Part shown: one piece after another, positions 1 to 5,531 of the stretch
Position numbering within the stretch: position 1 is the stretch's first letter
Layout: each line of letters opens with the position of its first letter
From: JAQBDA01 sp041301185
GTDB taxonomy: Bacteria > Chloroflexota > Anaerolineae > Anaerolineales > UBA4823
Assembly (NCBI GenBank): GCA_041301185.1
Contig: JBFYSV010000292.1
Location: forward strand, 1 to 5,937
Direction of reading: 5' to 3'
DNA length: 5,937 nt
Translations under genes and position numbers: made by a program
The notes under the pieces: generated by a model
What the model was told of the DNA's origin: nothing
The model's database searches: none
Seen by the model: the letters and a program-made list of their open reading frames with translations, nothing else

Positions 1-15
1 ACGCTCTTCCGATCT
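1..15. other. Residual Illumina sequencing adapter at contig end
   Basis: The first 15 bases, ACGCTCTTCCGATCT, are identical to the 3' end of the standard Illumina read-1 adapter. Genomic sequence begins at about position 16. Any reading frame or repeat that runs into these bases is artificial at that point. Chance identity over 15 bases exactly at a contig edge is very unlikely. Confidence 0.95.
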
Positions 16-121
16 GGCTTCGCCCGAAAAACACCCCCACATCTGCCGGCTGTAACGGCAACTCCCAAGGACCATAATAGCTTGAAGGATTTATCAGAAC
101 TGTAAATCCCTCAAGCCCTGA
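16..121 (-). other. Possible fragment of a leftward coding region (weak)
   Basis: On the - strand the frame from 121 down to 16 is open for 35 codons and then enters the adapter. Its translation looks protein-like, including NPSSYYGPWELPLQ followed by PADVGVFFGR. The closing FFGR resembles the FxGR segment that often precedes the P-loop in STAND/AAA-type ATPases, but with the sequence cut there this cannot be tested. An in-frame TAA lies at 124-122, and no ATG, GTG or TTG occurs before the TTG inside the ELP segment. If real, the piece is therefore a broken gene, uses a CTG or other rare start, or contains a sequencing error. It may also be chance. I cannot name a function. Confidence 0.2.
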
Positions 122-122
122 T

Positions 123-134
123 TATGCATATAAT
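123..134 (+). promoter_or_regulatory. Candidate promoter -10 box for the GH26-like gene
   Basis: A perfect TATAAT hexamer lies at 129-134 inside an AT-rich stretch (about 121-180) that stands out from the GC-rich surroundings. It would place the start of transcription near 141 and give a leader of about 54 nt before the ATG at 195. No convincing -35 hexamer lies 16-18 bases upstream, and a TG pair at 125-126 is one base too far away for an extended -10. The 8-bp palindrome TATGCATA (123-130) overlaps the box and could be an operator or chance. Confidence 0.4.
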
Positions 135-194
135 TTAGAATAATCGCTGATAACACATTTTAGTATTGCATCATGATCTTTATTGGAACCCGCT

Positions 195-1346
195 ATGCGC
201 TTGATGAAAACATCGCTGCTGGTCACAACCCCAATCCGCTTGCGCCCGATAATCATCGCCCTGGGAGTATGGATTGTCATTCTAAGCACCCTCCCCAGGG
301 CAGCTTTTTCGGCGGAGCTTGCTCAAACCGCATCGAATACCCGCGTTTTCTTGCCCTTGGCTGCGTCCAAATACCGCAACGGCCCGCCTCTGCTTTTAGG
401 CACCTACCCGCCCGAGTACCTTGGTACGCAATCTGCCATCGACAATTCCCTGATCGCCCTAGACAATTGGGCTGGAAAAGGTTTGTCGATTGCCGGTACG
501 TTCCTCGACTTTGCCGACCCAAACCCAACCTATAACGTTTACTATCCCATGGAGCGCCTCTGGAACAACGGATACACCGCGTTTGTCAACCTGATGACCC
601 AACGCAGCGCCAACGATATTACCCAAGGGAGAGAAGACGCCAATATTCACGAGATCGCGGCTGCTTTTGCTAACTGGATGGCCCTCGCCCGCGACAAGCA
701 ACAGGAACGGTTTGTTTTCCTGGCCCCCTTACCCGAGGCGAATATCACCACCGGCAACACCTACGGGGGAGATCCGGCTGCATATCAAACCGCATACAGG
801 CGAATCCAAGATATCTTCGCCGCCGAGTTCTCCGCCAAGGATTTGCCGACCCACAACATCAAATGGGTCTTTGCTCCCAATGGCTACGATGAGCCTGGGC
901 GGCCCGCGTTTGAGGCGTATTATCCGGGTCACGACCGGGTGGATGTGGTTGGGTTCAGCTCATACAACTGGGGCTACTGCGTCCATTGGGAATACGACCG
1001 CTGGGAGATGGCTGAAGATCTTTACCTGCCATATGTCCAACGAATGTGGGCGTTAGCCCCCGGCAAGCCGATCTTCATCACCCAGACCGCCTCCACCGCC
1101 GAGTATCCCAGTCCCAATCACTTCGATGCTGCCAAAAAAGACGAGTGGTTTATCGAAAACTATGCCTATATTGCTAACCTTGAAGATGTCCGCGCCATTC
1201 TGTACTACAACATCGACAGTCCCTGTGACTGGTCGTTTTTCAGGGATGGCAGTCTGGCATACAACGGCTACCGGATCGCCGTCTCCGATCCTGCTTACAC
1301 GTACCTGAGCCCGAACGAGATGATCAGCGCTTTTTCGACAAAATAA
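195..1346 (+). CDS. Secreted GH26-like (beta-mannanase-fold) protein, probable nucleophile substitution
   Basis: A 383-residue protein. The basic N-terminus and hydrophobic stretch at about residues 17-36 form a signal peptide with a plausible cut after AFSA (residue 40), so it acts outside the cytoplasmic membrane. A VFLPLAAS stretch (51-58) follows, then a single catalytic-type domain to the end. Features shared with GH26 TIM barrels, in order: the PEAN segment at 180-183 in the place of the family's HEMN, with E181 as candidate acid/base; a GDPAAYQTAYRRI helix; NIKWVFAPN; YPGHDRVDVVGFSSYNWG; and KPIFIT at the last beta strand. Directly after KPIFIT, where GH26 carries its nucleophile Glu, this protein has Gln (Q297, codon CAG at 1083). 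The His before the acid/base is Pro. The protein may therefore be a glycan-binding pseudoenzyme or a divergent enzyme; E303 is a possible but poorly placed substitute. I chose ATG 195 because GGAA sits 6 nt upstream; a TTG at 183 would add four residues. Its hairpin terminator separates it from the export operon, and a role on the same polysaccharide is inferred only from proximity. Confidence 0.8.
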   Translation: MRLMKTSLLVTTPIRLRPIIIALGVWIVILSTLPRAAFSAELAQTASNTRVFLPLAASKYRNGPPLLLGTYPPEYLGTQSAIDNSLIALDNWAGKGLSIAGTFLDFADPNPTYNVYYPMERLWNNGYTAFVNLMTQRSANDITQGREDANIHEIAAAFANWMALARDKQQERFVFLAPLPEANITTGNTYGGDPAAYQTAYRRIQDIFAAEFSAKDLPTHNIKWVFAPNGYDEPGRPAFEAYYPGHDRVDVVGFSSYNWGYCVHWEYDRWEMAEDLYLPYVQRMWALAPGKPIFITQTASTAEYPSPNHFDAAKKDEWFIENYAYIANLEDVRAILYYNIDSPCDWSFFRDGSLAYNGYRIAVSDPAYTYLSPNEMISAFSTK

Positions 1347-1350
1347 TTTT

Positions 1351-1394
1351 CTGGGTGGTAGAACGGGCGACGCCCGTCCTACCACCCTAGTTTT
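1351..1394 (+). terminator. Strong hairpin and T-run, Rho-independent terminator (or palindromic repeat)
   Basis: Five bases after the stop codon of the GH26-like gene, 1353-1369 pairs with 1371-1387 with a single A/C mismatch at 1362 opposite 1378. The innermost pairs give a GAC loop. The base of the stem can extend by C1351-G1390 and T1352-A1389 around a bulged T1388, so that it abuts TTTT at 1391-1394. A long, GC-rich stem followed by a T-run fits an intrinsic terminator, although the T-run is short. The near-perfect symmetry would also fit a dispersed palindromic repeat doing the same job. Confidence 0.75.
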
Positions 1395-1506
1395 CCCCTT
1401 GGGTTATCTGATTCCAAGTTAATAACAAACCCTTTACCGCGCCCTTGATCTTTGCAGGGGATGCCGGTAATCGGTGGAATTTAGCGCCAAGAGGACAATT
1501 TCCTTG

Positions 1507-1522
1507 TGAGGTATAATCCTCA
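1507..1522 (+). promoter_or_regulatory. Candidate export-operon promoter, -10 box framed by an inverted repeat
   Basis: A perfect TATAAT at 1512-1517 is bracketed exactly by TGAGG (1507-1511) and CCTCA (1518-1522), an inverted repeat with 5-bp arms. Transcription would start near 1524, about 47 nt before the permease start codon. No recognisable -35 hexamer lies at the usual distance, which suggests a need for an activator or an alternative sigma factor, or that the -35 is too diverged to see. The repeat centred on the -10 box would suit a repressor or other dimeric regulator, but no regulator gene is present here. Confidence 0.5.
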
Positions 1523-1525
1523 GGT

Positions 1526-1554
1526 CTGGCAGCACGGGTTTGGGATGCTGCCGG
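1526..1554 (+). promoter_or_regulatory. Leader stem-loop at the predicted 5' end of the export-operon mRNA
   Basis: CTGGCAGCA (1526-1534) pairs with TGCTGCCGG (1546-1554), making 9 pairs of which one is a G-T wobble, around an 11-nt loop (1535-1545). If the TATAAT at 1512-1517 is used, the transcript would begin two or so nucleotides before this stem and the ribosome binding site would follow 6 nt after it. Such a 5'-terminal hairpin could protect the mRNA. It lacks a T-run, so it is not a terminator. No known riboswitch pattern was recognised. Confidence 0.4.
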
Positions 1555-1560
1555 CAACGT

Positions 1561-1565
1561 GGAGG
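1561..1565 (+). promoter_or_regulatory. Ribosome binding site that decides the permease start
   Basis: GGAGG at 1561-1565 stands 5 nt before GTG 1571, an ideal spacing. The longer frame would begin at GTG 1559, which lies upstream of this site and has no purine-rich site of its own. The downstream GTG is therefore preferred. Confidence 0.75.
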
Positions 1566-1570
1566 CCAAT

Positions 1571-2395
1571 GTGCAATCTTCAGAAGAGATATACGATTCA
1601 GCCCGGCGACCTCACCCGCTTATCGATGAATTTCTCGCGCTAATCAAATACCGCGAGCTGATCTACCAGTTCACAGCCCGCTCGATCACTGCCCGCTACA
1701 AGCGCTCCATCATCGGCGTGGCGTGGACCATGCTTAACCCCTTGATGACCATGATCGTGCTCACCCTGGTCTTCTCCCAAATATTCAAATGGAACGTCCC
1801 CTTTTATCCGGTCTATGTGTTAAGCGGGCTGATCGTGTGGGGTTTTTTCTCGCATACCACCAGCTCTGCCATGGGCGAGATGATCTGGAGCGGCGGGTTG
1901 CTGAACCGCATCTATGTGCCCAAATCGGTATTTGCGGTCTCAGCCATCGGCACTGGTCTGGTCAACCTGGTGCTTTCGCTGATCCCGCTGTTGCTGATCG
2001 CCCTCATCCTGGGCACCAAGATCAGCTTCGCGTTGCTCGTATTGCCCCTGGCGGTATTTCTCCTGACTCTCTTTGCGCTCGGCATTGGATTGATCCTGGC
2101 AACTGCGGCGGTCTACTTTGCGGATATGATCCCGGTGTACGAGGTCGTTCTCACAATCTGGTTCTATGCCACACCGATCATCTACCCGATCGAAATCGTG
2201 CCCCCCAACCTGCTCTGGCTCTTCCGGCTTAACCCCATGCTTTACCTGCTGCAGATCTTTCGCGACCCGCTTTATAACGGAGTCGTCTCAAGTTGGGAGG
2301 TATGGGCAATCGCAGCCGGGTTTGCCGTGACTGCCTTCCTGGCAGGCGGGCTGATTTTCACTTCCAAGTCAAATGAATACGCTTACCGCATCTAA
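1571..2395 (+). CDS. ABC-2 type polysaccharide exporter permease (Wzm/TagG/KpsM type)
   Basis: A 274-residue integral membrane protein, the usual length for this family. It forms the transmembrane half of an ABC exporter that moves lipid-linked glycans out of the cytoplasm. After a cytoplasmic N-terminus comes the family signature TARYKRSIIGVAWTMLNPL (about residues 40-58), leading into the first membrane helix (about 52-72). Further hydrophobic helices lie near 81-97, 124-147, 153-183, 189-206 and 244-264, giving the six-helix plan. The WFYATPIIYP segment (197-206) and the NPMLYLLQIFR segment that follows are also typical. The end of the gene overlaps the ATPase gene by 23 nt, and the pair is expected to be translated together and assemble as a 2+2 complex. 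The start is GTG 1571, chosen for its ribosome binding site. The glycan exported cannot be told from the permease. The family call is firm; the choice between O-antigen, teichoic-acid-like and capsule export is open. Confidence 0.92.
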   Translation: MQSSEEIYDSARRPHPLIDEFLALIKYRELIYQFTARSITARYKRSIIGVAWTMLNPLMTMIVLTLVFSQIFKWNVPFYPVYVLSGLIVWGFFSHTTSSAMGEMIWSGGLLNRIYVPKSVFAVSAIGTGLVNLVLSLIPLLLIALILGTKISFALLVLPLAVFLLTLFALGIGLILATAAVYFADMIPVYEVVLTIWFYATPIIYPIEIVPPNLLWLFRLNPMLYLLQIFRDPLYNGVVSSWEVWAIAAGFAVTAFLAGGLIFTSKSNEYAYRI

Positions 2396-3152
2396 ATCCA
2401 TCCCAGCCCAGGAGACCGGCACGGGTCAGGAGCCCGTGATCTGCTTCGAAAATGTGGCTGTCCTGTACCGCGTGCCGCGCGAGCGAGTCTCTGGAATCAA
2501 AGAATACGCTGTCCGCATACTGCAACGCCGCATGAGCTACGATGAATTCTGGGCGCTGCAAGATATCAGCTTCCAGGTCGGGCGGGGTGAGGTTTTCGGT
2601 GTGATCGGGCGCAACGGCGCCGGTAAAAGCACCATGTTGAAGGTTATGGCCCGAGTCCTGCATCCCACGCGCGGCCGGGTGGTTATGCGGGGCAAGGTTG
2701 CCCCCTTACTGGAGCTGGGGGCGGGTTTTCACCCGGAGCTTACCGGACGCGAGAATGTGTATTTGAATAGCGCTTTGTTGGGCTTTCCCCGCAAGCAGGT
2801 CAACGAGATGTTCCCTGCCATCCTGGACTTCGCCGAAATCGGAGACTTCATCAACGCCCCCCTGCGCACCTACTCCACCGGGATGGTTGCTCGCCTCGGG
2901 TTTTCGGTTGCGACCTGCACTCGCCCGGATATCCTCCTGGTAGATGAAGTGCTTTCGGTGGGCGACAGCCGCTTCCAGGAGAAGTGCCTGGAACGGATCA
3001 ACTCCTTCCAGGCGTTGGGCACCACCACGGTGATCGTCTCCCATAGCATGCAAACCATCCAAAATTTCTGCAGCCGGGCATTGTGGCTCAACCAGGGCAG
3101 GACGGGAGCCATCGGAGATGTCAGCGGAGTGGTCAGGAGCTATACCAGTTAG
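2373..3152 (+). CDS. ABC exporter ATP-binding subunit (Wzt/TagH/KpsT type), short form
   Basis: A 259-residue cytoplasmic ATPase that powers the permease encoded just upstream. Motifs in order: Walker A GRNGAGKST (79-87); the region LLELGAGFHPELTGREN (112-128) typical of polysaccharide exporters, where the Q-loop Gln is replaced; ABC signature YSTGM (167-171, in place of LSGGQ); Walker B ILLVDE (187-192); and the switch His in VSHS (H224). All catalytic residues are present. The protein ends soon after the nucleotide-binding domain, so the C-terminal glycan-binding domain found in Wzt proteins with chain-end recognition is absent. ATG 2373 overlaps the permease gene by 23 nt and has only a weak ribosome binding site. 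An in-frame GTG at 2436, preceded by AGGAG at 2428-2432 (3-nt spacing), would give 238 residues beginning just before ICFENV, which is close to the usual family start, so the true start is uncertain. Confidence 0.92.
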   Translation: MNTLTASKSIPAQETGTGQEPVICFENVAVLYRVPRERVSGIKEYAVRILQRRMSYDEFWALQDISFQVGRGEVFGVIGRNGAGKSTMLKVMARVLHPTRGRVVMRGKVAPLLELGAGFHPELTGRENVYLNSALLGFPRKQVNEMFPAILDFAEIGDFINAPLRTYSTGMVARLGFSVATCTRPDILLVDEVLSVGDSRFQEKCLERINSFQALGTTTVIVSHSMQTIQNFCSRALWLNQGRTGAIGDVSGVVRSYTS

Positions 3153-3167
3153 CCGGGTTATGCGCCT

Positions 3168-5531
3168 ATGGCCTCAGATTTGCAATCTTCCCCCTCAAAT
3201 AAAAGAAGTTGGTTCAAACACTTACGCCTGTGGCTAATCCCGCCCAATAGCAAGCAGGAATCAGAATTATGGATCATGGTCAAGAGCGCCCGCGCCCGGC
3301 GATACGGCGCGGCTATGACCGGTGCATTGCGCCTGGTGCTGGCGATCCTCTTTGTTCCGCTCATCCGCTGGTTACGACCGCGCGGGGTTTTTGCCGGCGA
3401 ACCTTATATCCAGGACAACAGCCGGGTGGTGCTGTACACGGCCAGAGATGACCTGCTGCCCGAATATGCCCGGCGCCGCTCAGCGCACCCTATACAGAAT
3501 CCCAGTAGACCGGTTACCCTGATCACCACGCTGCTCAACGAGAAGGACAGCCTGCTGACCTGGTTGGATAGCCTGTCCCAGCAAACGCGAATCCCGGATG
3601 AAGTCGTCATCGTAGACGGAGGCTCCACGGATGGCAGCCTGGAACTGCTCCAAAATTACGCCTCAGCCAGCCCTTTCGCGATTAAAATCATCACCTCCCC
3701 GGGGGTGAACATTGCCCGTGGTCGCAATATCGCCATTGACAACGCTCAGCACAACCTGATCGCCTGCGCCGACCTGGGCTGCCAGCTGCACCCTGCCTGG
3801 CTCGAGAAAATCACGCTCCCCTTCGAAGATGATCCCCATATCGAGGTGATTGCCGGCTGGTACGAGACGATCAAAGCCTCTTCGGCGAAAATGGAACTGC
3901 TGGGAGCGAATCTGGCGGATATCAACCCCCAGGCATTTCTACCCTCCTCCCGCTCAATCGCCTTTACCCGGTCGGCCTGGGAGAAAGTGGGCGGCTACCC
4001 GGAATGGCAGACCCTGACCGGCGAAGACTCGTTTTTTGACATCGAGCTGAAACGCGCCTGCCGCCATTGGGCGTTCGCTCCCGAAGCAATCGTCTACTGG
4101 CGGGCTCCAGAACGGCTAACCGGTTACTGGCGTAAAGTCCGCCACTGGGCTGTGGGCGATGGGGAGTCTATGTTCGGTGCTCGCCTGTACTGGCACAGCG
4201 TGTTGCGCCTCGCCTTTTTGGGTCTCTCGTCTGTGCTGCTTTTCGGCACGACAATTTGGCTGGCAGCTACCGGGCGCATCTCACCGCTGCTAGCAGCAGG
4301 CATCCCATTGCTTTGGGTGTACCTGGCTGCCGTACTGATTTTCAGCGCCCGCCACTTCTCTCCGCTCGACCTGTTCAGCGAGATTGGCGCGGAGATCGCG
4401 CGCGTGCGCGGCTTCCTGCACGGCGCCCACCACCGCCAGGCTGCCCTGAGGCGGCGCTACCAGCAGGTCAAAGGTTTCTTCATCATCCTGGCGGGGGTGC
4501 CCATCGATGATACTGGCGGCGGGGCGCGTTGCACTCAGATTGCCCTGGAGCTGCTGCGCCAGGGCTACGCTGTTTTTTATATCAACAAGTTCCCCAAGTA
4601 CGAGAGTGTCGAGCTTGATCTGACCGTCTACCACCCCCAGTTGTTCACAGCCCCCCTCTCGCACTTCCGCTGGGGCGCCTTCCAGAGCAACTACCGCCAC
4701 CTGTTCGGCGACCGGCCTCTGGCAGCCTTGATCGAGTTCCCACTCAAAGACTTCTTGCCCATCGTTCACGGCCTGCGCGCAGAGGCGGGTGCAGTAATTT
4801 ACGATCTGTTAGACGACTGGAATACTGCCCTGGGTGGGGATTGGTATTCACTGGAAACCGAGAAGGCGATCATCCACGCCAGCCAGGTGCTGATTGCCAC
4901 TGAAGCCTCCCTGCTCAAACGGCTGGAGGCGCTCAGCCAGCGCCCGGTCAGCATGCTGCCCAATGCAGTCAACAGCCAGCTATTCGACCCGCAGCGCACC
5001 TATCCTCGCCCAGTGGACTTTCCAGCAGGTGAGTGGTCGGTTATTTACATTGGGGCTTTGTGGGGTCAATGGTTCGATTGGGAGTTGCTCACCGAAATCG
5101 CGCGGACCTATCCTCAGGCTGCCGTGGTGATGATTGGGGATTATCGCGGCCAATGTCCGGACCCGCCACCTAACCTGCATTTCCTCGGGCTGAAACCCCA
5201 ACATTCGTTACCGGCTTATCTTTCTTACGCCCAGGTTGCCATCATCCCCTGGATGGTCAACTCCATCACCCAGGCTACCAGCCCGCTAAAAGTGTACGAA
5301 TATCTGACCATGCTTAAGCCGGTGGTCGCTCCCGACCTGCGCCCGCTGCACGGCTTGCCCGGCGTGCTTCTTGCTCAAGACCGGGATGATTTCATTGCTA
5401 AGGTCGAAATCGCCCACCAGACCACGCTCTCATCAGATGAGATCATAGCCTTCACCGCCCAAAACAACTGGCAAGCCCGCGTCCACAACCTGCTCGAGCT
5501 GGTCGAAGCCGCCCGCCAGGTACGCCCCTGA
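3168..5531 (+). CDS. Bifunctional membrane glycosyltransferase: GT2 domain fused to GT4-like domain
   Basis: A 787-residue protein with no internal stop. A hydrophobic stretch with Arg/Lys on both sides (about 51-69) suggests a membrane-embedded or re-entrant helix. The GT2 (GT-A) domain spans about 115-320: TLITTLLNEKDS, EVVIVDGGSTDGS (145-157), the N-I-A-R-G-R-N run (181-187), the ADLGC segment with D202 at the metal-binding position, and GEDSFFD (285-291) as the catalytic acidic site. Two membrane helices (about 346-368 and 371-394) form a hairpin that returns the chain to the cytoplasm. A GT4-like (GT-B) domain follows from about 435: IDDTGGGARC (446-455), LPNAVNSQLF (597-606), VIYIGALWGQWFDWELL (625-641) and SPLKVYEYLTMLKPVVA (705-721), with K708 and E711 as likely donor-binding residues. 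The protein would add two sugars in sequence to a lipid-linked glycan. The gene begins 15 nt after the ATPase stop. The start is uncertain because ATG 3168 has no clear ribosome binding site and Met 37 (ATG 3276) is an alternative. Donor sugars cannot be read from sequence. Confidence 0.88.
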   Translation: MASDLQSSPSNKRSWFKHLRLWLIPPNSKQESELWIMVKSARARRYGAAMTGALRLVLAILFVPLIRWLRPRGVFAGEPYIQDNSRVVLYTARDDLLPEYARRRSAHPIQNPSRPVTLITTLLNEKDSLLTWLDSLSQQTRIPDEVVIVDGGSTDGSLELLQNYASASPFAIKIITSPGVNIARGRNIAIDNAQHNLIACADLGCQLHPAWLEKITLPFEDDPHIEVIAGWYETIKASSAKMELLGANLADINPQAFLPSSRSIAFTRSAWEKVGGYPEWQTLTGEDSFFDIELKRACRHWAFAPEAIVYWRAPERLTGYWRKVRHWAVGDGESMFGARLYWHSVLRLAFLGLSSVLLFGTTIWLAATGRISPLLAAGIPLLWVYLAAVLIFSARHFSPLDLFSEIGAEIARVRGFLHGAHHRQAALRRRYQQVKGFFIILAGVPIDDTGGGARCTQIALELLRQGYAVFYINKFPKYESVELDLTVYHPQLFTAPLSHFRWGAFQSNYRHLFGDRPLAALIEFPLKDFLPIVHGLRAEAGAVIYDLLDDWNTALGGDWYSLETEKAIIHASQVLIATEASLLKRLEALSQRPVSMLPNAVNSQLFDPQRTYPRPVDFPAGEWSVIYIGALWGQWFDWELLTEIARTYPQAAVVMIGDYRGQCPDPPPNLHFLGLKPQHSLPAYLSYAQVAIIPWMVNSITQATSPLKVYEYLTMLKPVVAPDLRPLHGLPGVLLAQDRDDFIAKVEIAHQTTLSSDEIIAFTAQNNWQARVHNLLELVEAARQVRP

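Noticed and set aside
123..130. TATGCATA palindrome as a regulator binding site
   Set aside because: An 8-bp palindrome in AT-rich sequence is expected by chance. It is recorded only as a note within the promoter entry.
173..535. Forward reading frame of 120 codons overlapping the start of the GH26-like gene
   Set aside because: It lies in another frame of a gene with clear fold motifs and a signal peptide, and its translation is low in recognisable structure. It is a shadow.
1053..1385. Leftward reading frame of 110 codons antisense to the end of the GH26-like gene
   Set aside because: It begins inside the terminator hairpin and mirrors a real coding region; its translation shows no domain.
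1434..1470. TTACCG and CGGTAA inverted repeat as a second leader structure
   Set aside because: The arms are only 6 bp with a 25-nt gap and lie upstream of the likely transcription start, so no structure is claimed.
1387..1569. Leftward reading frame of 60 codons in the intergenic region
   Set aside because: It covers the promoter, leader hairpin and ribosome binding site of the export operon, has no ribosome binding site of its own that I can see, and resembles no family I know.
4350..4500. Possible frameshift or missed gene boundary between the GT2 and GT4-like halves
   Set aside because: The frame is continuous through the linker, the linker is basic and helical in character (RGFLHGAHHRQAALRRRYQQ), and no stop with a nearby ribosome binding site in another frame suggests two genes. 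The fusion is taken as real, pending read-level checks.
4290..4769. Leftward reading frame of 159 codons inside the double glycosyltransferase gene
   Set aside because: It is antisense to a region with well-supported GT4-like coding sequence. Long antisense frames are common in GC-rich genes.
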